37,440 bases of DNA, from the NCBI GenBank assembly GCA_902770845.1, contig CACXUV010000017.1:1-37440 (forward strand), read 5' to 3'. The first letter of the stretch is position 1, and every line of letters begins with the position of its first letter. The stretch comes from an uncultured Prevotellaceae bacterium. Lineage in GTDB: Bacteria > Bacteroidota > Bacteroidia > Bacteroidales > Bacteroidaceae. Below, in pieces: positions 15,779-23,924 of this stretch. A model generated the notes under the pieces. The model had not been told where the DNA came from. It searched no databases and saw only the letters and a list, made by a program, of their open reading frames with translations. Position numbers and translations under genes: made by a program.

Positions 15779-18700
15779 CTACATGACAAACGACTTACGA
15801 ACGATTCCATTGCTCATGCGGACAATGTTCAAGCCACGAGTCAAACAGCTGTGACGACGCCCGTCGGAGGTGAAGAAATCGACAGCCTCAGCCTGTGAGC
15901 GCACCACACGAAGCTCAAGTCCCGAAGGCGTCTCACCACCAACCGTGGACTTCTGGCTCAGTCCGCCAAACTCGTTCACGGCCTGCACCTGCCACACATC
16001 GGCTACGGCCTCAGCACCTAATGCAGACTGAACGACAGGAGCTGCACTGACATCGAAGCTGGTCTCGGTGGTCATTCCTGCCACATGGCCGTTACGCGTC
16101 ACCACGTAGCAAATGGCGTAGGGCACGGGTTGCCACGAAAGTTGGTTGCCCGTCATCGTCACCACAGGGGCATCGCATGGTTCACACATCAGGTCGGGCT
16201 GCCAGTTATCGCTACCCCCCACCACGTTTTTCAGAGTGTATTGGGCAGCCTCTTCGGCCGTAAGCGTGTTCTTCACGTCAAACGTCTCGAACTTTTCGCC
16301 CGTATCGCGGTCGGTATAATAATAATAGGTTTCGCGCTGCGAGAGATCAACAGGGTTGCCGTTCTTGTCCACCGTGTTATACTCGGCCCACAGCACAGGC
16401 AAACCACCCATGGTGTTATACCAGCCCTTGGCAGGAAGATTCACAAACGTCTGCGTGTTGATGAACACCGTCTTGGGCTGATTGTGCCATGGACGTCCCA
16501 GCCACACATCGGTCACGTTCATGGGCTGCCCCGTCTTGGTCTTGCCCGGGCGAATCACATTGTTCTGGAACACGTAGCCCCACTTTGTCTCAGCCGTGTG
16601 GTTGGGAGCCACGATGTAGCCGCCACTGGGACGATTGATTTCAAGCGTATCGCCATCCAGGTAGACATCGCCACCGTTGTAGATGAAGTCAACGGCACCC
16701 TCGATGAGCGAGTTCTTGATGTAATGACGGTTTTTCTGCGTCGACGTGGTAATCCATGTGTCTTGATAACTCAGCAGTGCCACATTGTTCAGCGCAATGC
16801 GGTCGCCAACGGTGTTCAGTGCCAGTGCCTGCGGCCCGTCCTGCATTTCGTGGCCATAAGTATTCTCCAAGGTAATATTCTCGAAGAAGATGTTGTCGGC
16901 ATTCACCACCACCGTGGCAGCCAAGCTCACGTGCAGTGCATTGGGGCCTCCGGCCATGCGGTCGTCTTTAATCACGGCAAGGTCGCGGTCCTGACCAATG
17001 AAGTGCAGGTAGGGCTTCGTAGCAGGAATGTCCACATGCTCTTTGTATTGGCCATTCTTCACAAAGATAAGCCAGGGTTTGGCCCTTCCTTGAGGAGCCG
17101 CATCCACAGCAGCCTGCACGGTGGTATAGTCGCCCGACCCATCGGCAGCCACGACAGCGTCATAGAGCCGCTTATCGGGCTGCACACGCTCCATGGTGGT
17201 GAAATCGATGCTCGCGGCAGCCACAGGCTTGTCGCTGCGACTGAGCAGCACGCCCTCAGGCATGGAGAAAGTGTAGTTGGTGGCATACTTCAGGCCACTG
17301 TACCTGAAAATGGCGGTCTTGCCACTGATAATGGGCACCAGGGCTTCGCCATTCAGCGTGGCACTGCCAGTTCCGGCCTTCACCTTATGGTCGAAATTAA
17401 GAATGACCGAACCACTGGCCGACACGCCCTTGGCGTTCTGTTCGGGATTGGTAGAGAGTAGCGTGGCCACCTCGTCGGCAGCGCCAGTAGCATCGGCCAG
17501 CACAAACACATCGGTGAGCATGGTTCCATCGGCATCGCGTGCCACGCCCACCAGCGGCGAATCGAAGTCGGGCAGGAAGCGAATCCACACACGCTGCTGG
17601 TTGTCGGCCTCAGCAGGAAGTTCAAACTTGCCGTCGGTCCAGCCACGGTTGGGCAATTCGTAGGTGCCAAAGGTGGTGAAGGTGGTGCCGTCGATGCTGT
17701 ACTGCGCATTGACAATGCTGTGAGCATTGTAGTCGTCGCCCACGGCAGCCGAAAGCGTCAGATGCTGGTAGCCCTTCGACGAGAACGATATTTCGAAATA
17801 ATACTTGTCTTCAAGCGGACGCCAGACACGAATGCCATAGCGGCCCTGCACCTTTCCTGCGGCCACGCCATTGGCCAGCCAGCTGGTGGTGGTGCCGTCG
17901 GCTTTGCGCAACGACAGCAAGCCAGCATTCTCCGTGTCGGCCTTGTAGTCGGCCGCACGCTCGCTCTTGGGAGCATCGTCGTAGAAGTCCCAGCCCACGA
18001 TGTAGTCAATGGCCGAGAAACAGGCCGTGAGGTTCTTGTTGCCGTCCATCTTCACATTGCGTTCAACAGCCGTGGTGTTGTCTTCCCAATTGGTGAACGT
18101 CAGGATCAGGTTGTTCTGTGCCGTGAGTTTCACGTCGGTGCCTTCTTCATAGTAGTGCACCCCGTCGAGCACATTGCCCTCAGGCGCAAACTGCACCAGG
18201 TTGGCATTGGCACCACCCTGCAGCTGAAGATTCAGCGCATAAACATTCTTCTTGGTGTAGGTGGCCACCAGTTCCGTGTTCTGCTGAATATCAAAAGAAT
18301 AAGGATTGTCGGTAGACACCACTGCTCCTGCAGCATCAACCCAGGCTGCAAAGTGATAGCCAAAGTTCTCGGTGGCACTGACAGTGAGTCGGGTGCCCTC
18401 ATCGAACTGATTTCCCGCCGGATTGCACGTCACGCTGCCTGCGCCCTCAGTGCCCAGACCGACGCTCATGGTGTAGGAAGCAACCGATTGGGGCGTGCCT
18501 GCCACATGGCCCTTGAGCACCACGTTGCCAAAGCCATACTCCTTGTTGGTGGCCAGACTATAAATCCTGATCTTCAGCACCAGCAGGTCGTCGTCGCCCA
18601 CAACTGGCAGTTTTGAAAGATCATAGTTGCACGCAGTAAAAAGGCCACTATTCCCAGATTCGGGCAGGACGCCCGTAGCCAAAGTGGTCTCACGATTGCC

Positions 18701-19108
18701 CACAACGGCCACCACATCGAACTTTCCACCGCCTGTTCCCCAACGGCTGGCTTCGAAGCTGAGCGACTGTGGGGTAAAGGCAAGTCCTTTCTTGGGTTTG
18801 ACCGAAAATGACAAGGCATCGTCGTCGGTGGGCACACCCGACTGCTGCGAAGGCTTGTAGAGTGTTTGCTGCGAAGTGCCGGCGGCGCGCTGGGTAGAGA
18901 TTGTCAGCTTTCCGCAACCATATTCAGCCACACTGAACAGTCCTTCCTGGCTGACCTGGGCTGCCGTGACATCGGCCGTGCCCTTGCCAAGCGGCCAGGA
19001 AAGAGCAAAGTCATTTACGTCGACTACCTGCTGGGCCTTCATCACACCTGTGCACAGAAGCAAGGCGAGCACCCACAACATTTTTGCGAATTGGTAATTG
19101 GTATGCAT
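15779..19108 (-). CDS. Secreted multidomain pectin methylesterase (CE8)
   Basis: Exported 1109-residue protein that would remove methyl esters from homogalacturonan. The ATG at 19108 is used (the longer frame would need a TTG) and opens a signal peptide ending VMKAQ. Two InlB-type B-repeats lie at about 210-365 (WVDAAGAVV; FTNWED), then a beta-sandwich (about 370-545), a Big_5-like Ig domain (about 546-640) and the CE8 beta-helix (about 645-975). CE8 motifs are NGQYKEH, GPQALAL, SYQDTW, GAVDFIYNGG and WLGRPWHN, giving the catalytic Asp pair and the Arg. A fibronectin-III-like segment follows, then the tail RGLNIVRMSNGIVRKSFVM, which may be a secretion/sorting signal. It is 42 bases downstream of the acetylesterase gene, whose promoter it shares. 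Confidence 0.88.
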   Translation of the reverse strand: MHTNYQFAKMLWVLALLLCTGVMKAQQVVDVNDFALSWPLGKGTADVTAAQVSQEGLFSVAEYGCGKLTISTQRAAGTSQQTLYKPSQQSGVPTDDDALSFSVKPKKGLAFTPQSLSFEASRWGTGGGKFDVVAVVGNRETTLATGVLPESGNSGLFTACNYDLSKLPVVGDDDLLVLKIRIYSLATNKEYGFGNVVLKGHVAGTPQSVASYTMSVGLGTEGAGSVTCNPAGNQFDEGTRLTVSATENFGYHFAAWVDAAGAVVSTDNPYSFDIQQNTELVATYTKKNVYALNLQLQGGANANLVQFAPEGNVLDGVHYYEEGTDVKLTAQNNLILTFTNWEDNTTAVERNVKMDGNKNLTACFSAIDYIVGWDFYDDAPKSERAADYKADTENAGLLSLRKADGTTTSWLANGVAAGKVQGRYGIRVWRPLEDKYYFEISFSSKGYQHLTLSAAVGDDYNAHSIVNAQYSIDGTTFTTFGTYELPNRGWTDGKFELPAEADNQQRVWIRFLPDFDSPLVGVARDADGTMLTDVFVLADATGAADEVATLLSTNPEQNAKGVSASGSVILNFDHKVKAGTGSATLNGEALVPIISGKTAIFRYSGLKYATNYTFSMPEGVLLSRSDKPVAAASIDFTTMERVQPDKRLYDAVVAADGSGDYTTVQAAVDAAPQGRAKPWLIFVKNGQYKEHVDIPATKPYLHFIGQDRDLAVIKDDRMAGGPNALHVSLAATVVVNADNIFFENITLENTYGHEMQDGPQALALNTVGDRIALNNVALLSYQDTWITTSTQKNRHYIKNSLIEGAVDFIYNGGDVYLDGDTLEINRPSGGYIVAPNHTAETKWGYVFQNNVIRPGKTKTGQPMNVTDVWLGRPWHNQPKTVFINTQTFVNLPAKGWYNTMGGLPVLWAEYNTVDKNGNPVDLSQRETYYYYTDRDTGEKFETFDVKNTLTAEEAAQYTLKNVVGGSDNWQPDLMCEPCDAPVVTMTGNQLSWQPVPYAICYVVTRNGHVAGMTTETSFDVSAAPVVQSALGAEAVADVWQVQAVNEFGGLSQKSTVGGETPSGLELRVVRSQAEAVDFFTSDGRRHSCLTRGLNIVRMSNGIVRKSFVM

Positions 19109-19150
19109 AAAAGTAGATTTGTTTTTGATTAGCAACTGTTCTTCTTCTGA

Positions 19151-21028
19151 TTAGTAACACATTTTCTTCACGCTCCCATCGCTCATTCTCACAATGTTCA
19201 CGCCACGCTGCAACTGGTTGTGCCAGCAACCATCGAGTGAAAGGTAGGCCGTGGGCTCATTCTGAATGCTCCGGGCACTGCGAATGTCGGCAGCCGTGTC
19301 TACGGCCATGCCATGAATGGTCAAGTCGCTCAGGCAGATGGTCTTGCCTGTGGCGGTGCCGCTGTACCAAGGATAGACCCGAACCAGCAGCTGCTGCCCT
19401 TCCTTGAGCGACACAACGGGCTTGGCTTCGACATACTGCGGATTGTTGGCTGGCATCTTTTTCATTTCGAAAATGGTGGAGCGTGTCTCGAAATTGTCAA
19501 CGGAATAGTAGATGTGGCAACAAACGCCATTGCCGCCGCAGCCCGACACGAAGAGCGAAAGTGCGTCGATCTTCAGTTCCGTGCCCGTGGCGGGCATGAT
19601 GCCCCACTGAATGTAGCGTTCGGGATTGTCGTCAATCTCACCGTCAGGCCACACATCGCCCACAATCAGGTCGCGCTGCATTTTCCTGCTGGCATCATAG
19701 CCAGTCCAGTCGGGCCACTCGCTCTTGGCATTGGGATTGGAATAGCGCTGCACATACATGCCCTGAAACGACTGCGCCACAGGGGCAGCCGGACCAGTGA
19801 GCTCGTAGCTGTCGTCGCTCTCCAAGCGCCAGTAGGCTTTCACTTCCACGCCCCCTTCGAGCACCACAGCCGTGGCAGTAACGGGAATCTCAATGGTCTT
19901 GCTGCCCTGAGCCACAGTGATGGTGCCTGTGGTCAGTCCGTCGTGTGCCAACGTGAGCTGGGCATAGAAGGTCTGCACCAGCGTCGAAGCCGTGTAGCTG
20001 GCCGAAAGCTGGCTGGTCCAGTCGGTCTTGTTGGTCGAGAGCAAGATGCCATCGGTAGCCGTTATGCTCACAGTTCCGGCCTCGGGCGTCAGTCCAAATC
20101 CGCTCACAGTGAACTCCTTCGTGAGCGTTTGGCCCTTGTATGCCTGTCCAAAGTCGCCATCAGCAGGAGCCACGGTCATGTCGGTGGGCAGCACAATATC
20201 ATTGGCCATGATGCCCTGTGCCTTCATCAGTCGGGCACACTCACGGGCCACCAGCAGTGCCCCCGTGGTGTTGAAGTGGGTTGAGCCCTGCCCGTCGAAT
20301 AGATACTCATGACACTTGCTGTCGCCATAGCTTTCGTAAAGGGTGGCCGTGGCGGTGGTCAGGTCTATGAAAGCCACGCCTTTCTCCTTGGCCAGCTGCT
20401 CTGAATGATAAGCATAGTCCATGGTGTGATCGCTGGCAGGCAGGGCTTTTCCATCGACAGGCCCATTTTCGGTGAGCACCTTATAGCCGTCGCCCAAGTC
20501 GTGACGCCCGTTGCGACGAATCTTTGCGCCATTGAAGTAGCTGCGACACACGGGCGAACAAATAACAGGTATGGCACCCAGGGCCTTGGCCTCATCTACA
20601 ATCTTGCCCAGATTCTCCCTGTAGGTGGTCGAAGGAATGCTGCCCCGCAAATCAACGGCAGCAGCTGCAGCGGCATCGCCAATGCGCTCATAGTAGGCTT
20701 TCAGCTGGTAGCCGTCCATGCCCGAGTTCTTCTCGTCGTTGTGTGCAAAGGTAATGATGACGTAGTCGCCTGCCTCCACATTCTTCTTGGCCGTTTGCCA
20801 CAGTTCGTTGTAGCCGCCGTGAGAGTCGCGCCCACCCTTGGCATAGTTCACCGAGGTCCAGCCGTTGGTCAGGAAATTGCCAAAGTACATGCCCCAGCCA
20901 CGGGTGACGGTGGCCGACTCGTCATAGGGTGCCATGGTCGAGTCGCCCAATGTGTGCACCTTCTTGGCGGTGCCGGGGGTGCCAAGCATCACGACAAGAG
21001 CCAAGAGAAAAAGTAGTTTTGTCTTCAT
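19151..21028 (-). CDS. SGNH esterase, CE12-like rhamnogalacturonan acetylesterase with C-terminal accessory domains
   Basis: Exported 625-residue protein likely to remove acetyl groups from pectin (rhamnogalacturonan or homogalacturonan). After the signal peptide (1-21), the SGNH domain (about 24-275) shows the nucleophile block HTLGDSTMAPYD, the Gly block AKGGRDSHGG, and the Asn block FAHNDE. The last block reads FDGQGSTHFN: the His is present, but the usual Asp three residues before it is Gly, with the nearest Asp at -6. Two beta-sandwich regions follow (about 285-390 and 395-590). The tail RGVNIVRMSDGSVKKMCY resembles that of the pectin methylesterase gene downstream. It is first in a two-gene operon with its promoter at 21070-21078. 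Confidence 0.82.
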   Translation of the reverse strand: MKTKLLFLLALVVMLGTPGTAKKVHTLGDSTMAPYDESATVTRGWGMYFGNFLTNGWTSVNYAKGGRDSHGGYNELWQTAKKNVEAGDYVIITFAHNDEKNSGMDGYQLKAYYERIGDAAAAAAVDLRGSIPSTTYRENLGKIVDEAKALGAIPVICSPVCRSYFNGAKIRRNGRHDLGDGYKVLTENGPVDGKALPASDHTMDYAYHSEQLAKEKGVAFIDLTTATATLYESYGDSKCHEYLFDGQGSTHFNTTGALLVARECARLMKAQGIMANDIVLPTDMTVAPADGDFGQAYKGQTLTKEFTVSGFGLTPEAGTVSITATDGILLSTNKTDWTSQLSASYTASTLVQTFYAQLTLAHDGLTTGTITVAQGSKTIEIPVTATAVVLEGGVEVKAYWRLESDDSYELTGPAAPVAQSFQGMYVQRYSNPNAKSEWPDWTGYDASRKMQRDLIVGDVWPDGEIDDNPERYIQWGIMPATGTELKIDALSLFVSGCGGNGVCCHIYYSVDNFETRSTIFEMKKMPANNPQYVEAKPVVSLKEGQQLLVRVYPWYSGTATGKTICLSDLTIHGMAVDTAADIRSARSIQNEPTAYLSLDGCWHNQLQRGVNIVRMSDGSVKKMCY

Positions 21029-21069
21029 TTTGAAATCAGTTTGTTCTGGTTAGTTAATGACTTTCGACT

Positions 21070-21078
21070 GCAAAATTA
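21070..21078 (-). promoter_or_regulatory. Bacteroidetes -7 element for the pectin esterase operon
   Basis: The minus strand reads TAATTTTGC, 41 bases upstream of the acetylesterase ATG (21028) and just past the gpmI terminator. Confidence 0.65.
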
Positions 21079-21126
21079 CGATGAAAGCCCTGTGAAAAGG
21101 GATGAAAATTGCATCAAAAAAGTATG

Positions 21127-21161
21127 AAAAACGCGTCGAACACCCAATTCGACGCGTTTTT
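21127..21161. terminator. Rho-independent terminator after gpmI
   Basis: AAAAACGCGTCGAA (21127-21140) and TTCGACGCGTTTTT (21148-21161) form a perfect 14-bp stem with a 7-base loop. On the minus strand it ends in a T run. It separates gpmI from the pectin operon. Confidence 0.88.
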
Positions 21162-21205
21162 CCTACCTATTGCGACGCATTTGCCATGCGCCGTGCAAAG
21201 ATGTC

Positions 21206-22726
21206 TTAGTCCTGAATGAGGCATTCGCCCGTCATGTCCTTAGGCTGCTCCAGTCCCATGATGTGCAGGATAGAGGGAGCCACATCGGCCAAACGACCGT
21301 CCTTCACCGTGGCCGAGTTGTTGTTGGTCACATAGATGAAGGGCACGGGGTTCAGCGAGTGGGCAGTGTTGGGAGTGCCGTCGGCATTGATGGCATTGTC
21401 GGCATTGCCATGGTCAGCAATGATGATGGCCTCATAGTCGTTGGCCTTGGCAGCCTCGATCACCTCGCGCACGCAGTTGTCGACAGCCCAAACAGCCTTG
21501 GCAATGGCGTTGTAGACACCCGTGTGGCCCACCATGTCGCCATTGGCAAAGTTCACCACGATGAAGTCGTACTGCTGCGTGTTGATGGCTCCCACCAGTC
21601 GATCCTTCACCTCATAGGCGCTCATCTCGGGCTTCAGGTCGTAGGTAGCCACCTTGGGGCTGGCCACCAGGATGCGGTCTTCGCCCTCGAAAGGCTGCTC
21701 GCGGCCACCGTTGAAGAAGAAGGTGACGTGGGCATATTTCTCGGTCTCAGCCGTGTGCAACTGCTTCTTGCCCTGGCGAGAAAGATATTCGCCCAGGGTG
21801 TCTTCCACGTTCTCCTTGGGGAAGAGGATGTGAACGCCCGTGAACTTGGCATCGTACGGGGTCATGCAGTAGTACTGAAGTCCGGGAATAGTCTTCATGC
21901 CCTGCTCGGTCAGGTCTTCCTGTGTCAAGGCAATGGTAAGTTCCTTGGCGCGGTCGTTGCGGAAGTTGATGAAGATCACCACATCGCCCTCCTCAATCAG
22001 GCCGTTGACCGAAGCATTGTGGATGGGCTTGATGAACTCGTCGGTCACACCCTCGTCATAGCTTTCCTGCATGGCCTTGACCATGTCGGTGGCCTGCTTG
22101 CCGGTGCCTTTCACAATCAGGTCGTAGCCTTCCTTCACGCGCTCCCAGCGCTTGTCGCGGTCCATGGCATAGAAACGGCCCACGATGCTGGCAATGGCGG
22201 CATCGTTCTGGGCGCACACCTCAGACACCTGCTCAATGAAGCCCTTGCCGCTTTTGGGATCGGTGTCGCGACCGTCCATGAAGCAGTGCACAAACGTCTG
22301 GTTCTTCAGTCCGTAGTGCTTGCCCACCTCAATGAGCTTGAACAAATGTTCCAGGCTTGAGTGCACGCCACCGTCGGAGCAAAGGCCCATCAGGTGCAGC
22401 TTCTTGTTGTTCTCCTTGGCGTAGGTGTAGGCTGCCTTCACCTGCGGATTCTCCACAATGCTGCCATCCTTGCAGGCACGGTTGATCTTCACCAGGTCCT
22501 GATAAACGATGCGTCCGGCACCAATGTTCAGGTGGCCCACCTCCGAGTTGCCCATCTGTCCGTCGGGCAGACCCACGTCTTCGCCCGAAGCCTGCAACTG
22601 CGAGTGGGCGCTGGTGGCTGTGAGATAATCCAGATAAGGAGTAGGCGTATTGAAGATCACGTCGCCTTTGCCGTGCTTTCCGATTCCCCATCCGTCGAGA
22701 ATCATGAGAAGTGCTTTCTTTGCCAT
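21206..22726 (-). CDS. gpmI: 2,3-bisphosphoglycerate-independent phosphoglycerate mutase
   Basis: Glycolytic enzyme interconverting 3- and 2-phosphoglycerate through a phosphoserine intermediate with two divalent metal ions. The 506-residue protein has D11 in MILDGWG, the nucleophile S61 in [17 protein letters not shown], the segment [12 protein letters not shown], and the C-terminal metal-site motifs [14 protein letters not shown] and [10 protein letters not shown]. Length is normal. It is transcribed alone from the promoter at 22765-22773 to the strong terminator at 21127-21161. Confidence 0.94.
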   Translation of the reverse strand: MAKKALLMILDGWGIGKHGKGDVIFNTPTPYLDYLTATSAHSQLQASGEDVGLPDGQMGNSEVGHLNIGAGRIVYQDLVKINRACKDGSIVENPQVKAAYTYAKENNKKLHLMGLCSDGGVHSSLEHLFKLIEVGKHYGLKNQTFVHCFMDGRDTDPKSGKGFIEQVSEVCAQNDAAIASIVGRFYAMDRDKRWERVKEGYDLIVKGTGKQATDMVKAMQESYDEGVTDEFIKPIHNASVNGLIEEGDVVIFINFRNDRAKELTIALTQEDLTEQGMKTIPGLQYYCMTPYDAKFTGVHILFPKENVEDTLGEYLSRQGKKQLHTAETEKYAHVTFFFNGGREQPFEGEDRILVASPKVATYDLKPEMSAYEVKDRLVGAINTQQYDFIVVNFANGDMVGHTGVYNAIAKAVWAVDNCVREVIEAAKANDYEAIIIADHGNADNAINADGTPNTAHSLNPVPFIYVTNNNSATVKDGRLADVAPSILHIMGLEQPKDMTGECLIQD

Positions 22727-22764
22727 AATAATCTATTATATAATAATGTGTAACTTTCAAGGGT

Positions 22765-22773
22765 GCAAAATTA
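22765..22773 (-). promoter_or_regulatory. Bacteroidetes -7 element for gpmI
   Basis: The minus strand reads TAATTTTGC, 38 bases upstream of the gpmI ATG (22726). It is divergent from the gamma carbonic anhydrase promoters at 22818-22866. Confidence 0.65.
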
Positions 22774-22817
22774 CACATTTTGGCCGACATAGCCGAAAAT
22801 GTTCTGTGAAGATTGTA

Positions 22818-22866
22818 TAATTTTGCCGAAACGTTTGGCCATTCATGCAAAAAGGCTTAATTTTGC
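22818..22866 (+). promoter_or_regulatory. Two tandem Bacteroidetes -7 elements before the second gamma carbonic anhydrase gene
   Basis: TAATTTTGC occurs at 22818-22826 and again exactly 40 bases later at 22858-22866. The second has a TTTG at 22834-22837 with a 20-base spacer, the standard -33/-7 distance. It leaves a 5' leader of about 25 bases; the first would give one about 40 bases longer. Confidence 0.6.
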
Positions 22867-22897
22867 CTCACCAAAAAACAAATTAAAACAACAAAAC

Positions 22898-23407
22898 ATG
22901 GCACTCATCAAATCTTATAAAGGCATGGCTCCCAAATGGGGCAAGGACTGCTATTTCAGCGAAAACGCCACCATCGTGGGCGACGTAACCATGGGCGACG
23001 AATGCTCCGTGTGGTTCAATGCCGTGGTCAGGGGCGACGTGGCTCCCATCACCATTGGCCACCGCAGCAACGTGCAAGACGGAGCCGTGGTTCACGTGAC
23101 CAACACCACGGGTCCCACCCACATTGGCAACGATGTCACCATTGGCCACTGTGCATGCGTGCATGCCTGCACCATTCACGACGGAGCTCTCATTGGCATG
23201 AACTCCACCATTCTCGACAATGCCGAAATAGGCGAAGGCGCCATCATTGCCGGCGGTGCGCTGGTGCTGCAGAACACCAAGGTGGGCCCTCACGAATTGT
23301 GGGGCGGCGTGCCTGCCAAGTTCATCAAGATGGCCAAGCCCGGCATGGCCGAAGCCTTTGCTGCCCACTACGTGGAGTATGGGAAGGAGTATCTCAGTGA
23401 AAAATGA
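22898..23407 (+). CDS. Gamma-class carbonic anhydrase family protein (copy 2)
   Basis: A 169-residue left-handed beta-helix protein, paralogue of the gene at 6490. The start is ATG 22898 (MALIKSYKGMAPKWG), matching the start of copy 1; an upstream in-frame ATG at 22799 lies before the promoters. Metal-ligand histidines H66 (VVHV), H84 and H89 (IGHCACVHA) are kept. The copies are nearly identical over the first 37 residues and diverge most in the C-terminal helix. Copy 2 has Cys residues beside the metal site (GHCACVHAC) where copy 1 has GHNVTVHAC. It is transcribed divergently from gpmI and ends at the terminator at 23422-23461. Confidence 0.87.
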   Translation: MALIKSYKGMAPKWGKDCYFSENATIVGDVTMGDECSVWFNAVVRGDVAPITIGHRSNVQDGAVVHVTNTTGPTHIGNDVTIGHCACVHACTIHDGALIGMNSTILDNAEIGEGAIIAGGALVLQNTKVGPHELWGGVPAKFIKMAKPGMAEAFAAHYVEYGKEYLSEK

Positions 23408-23421
23408 TACGCAGAAAAAAA

Positions 23422-23461
23422 GAATTTGCTACCGGATTTAGCATGTATCGGTAGCAAATTC
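23422..23461. terminator. Strong bidirectional terminator
   Basis: GAATTTGCTACCG (23422-23434) and CGGTAGCAAATTC (23449-23461) form a perfect 13-bp stem flanked by an A run and a T run. It serves the second gamma carbonic anhydrase gene (plus) and the FMN-binding protein gene (minus). Confidence 0.9.
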
Positions 23462-23470
23462 TTCTTTTTT

Positions 23471-23866
23471 TTACTTGTTCTTCTGGTAATATTCAGCAGC
23501 CAGCTTCACGTTCTGCTTGATGGCATCGCTAGAGAAGGTGGCCCCTGTGCGTCCGTCCACCTGTGTGGTCTTTACGTTTTTTACAGCCATGCCATTCCAT
23601 TTCTCAGCCAGGTGTTTCTTGGCAGCATTCCAGTATTTGGGTGTTTCCTGATTGGGAAGAAATTCTATCTTCTCAATTTTGTTCTTCCTGATATACACCT
23701 TCAGCGGCGTGGGGCCCTCATAGCCCATTACATCCTTGCCAAGGGTTGTGGTGTTCACCACATAGGCGCCATCCTCGCGAGTCATGATCTGCTCACCTTT
23801 GTCGGCGCTCATCAGTGCTGCAGCCGTACCAGCCACAAGCACAAATGCAAAAATCTTTTTCATCAT
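23471..23866 (-). CDS. Exported small FMN-binding-domain protein
   Basis: A 131-residue single-domain protein. The ATGATG at 23866/23863 opens a signal peptide (MKKIFAFVLVAGTAAALMSA); a longer frame upstream reads through the promoter region and is unlikely. The C-terminus carries VDGRTGATFSS (D104 to T110), matching the DxxTGAT-type motif of RnfG/NqrC FMN-binding domains, where ApbE attaches FMN covalently to the last Thr. This suggests an envelope electron carrier. No ApbE, Rnf or Nqr subunit is nearby. It lies 58 bases downstream of waaA and may be partly co-transcribed with it. Confidence 0.8.
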   Translation of the reverse strand: MMKKIFAFVLVAGTAAALMSADKGEQIMTREDGAYVVNTTTLGKDVMGYEGPTPLKVYIRKNKIEKIEFLPNQETPKYWNAAKKHLAEKWNGMAVKNVKTTQVDGRTGATFSSDAIKQNVKLAAEYYQKNK

Positions 23867-23894
23867 AACAATCCTAATTTTCTGTTTTATATCT

Positions 23895-23903
23895 GCGAAG
23901 TTA
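23895..23903 (-). promoter_or_regulatory. Weak -7-like element for the FMN-binding protein gene
   Basis: The minus strand reads TAACTTCGC, one mismatch from the TAnnTTTGC form seen elsewhere here. It lies 28 bases upstream of the ATG pair, in the short gap after waaA. Confidence 0.35.
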
Positions 23904-23924
23904 CGAAAGTGCAGCCCACGAAAG

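Noticed and set aside
16085-17461. Long open frame (458 codons) opposite the pectin methylesterase gene
   Set aside because: It is a His/Val-rich shadow of the real gene; the minus-strand frame has a signal peptide and clear CE8 motifs.
19109-19135. N-terminal extension of the pectin methylesterase
   Set aside because: It depends on a TTG start and adds nine residues before a normal signal peptide; ATG 19108 is preferred.
21170-22360. Long open frame (396 codons) opposite gpmI
   Set aside because: Shadow of gpmI; low-complexity His/Val/Leu composition and no promoter or family match.
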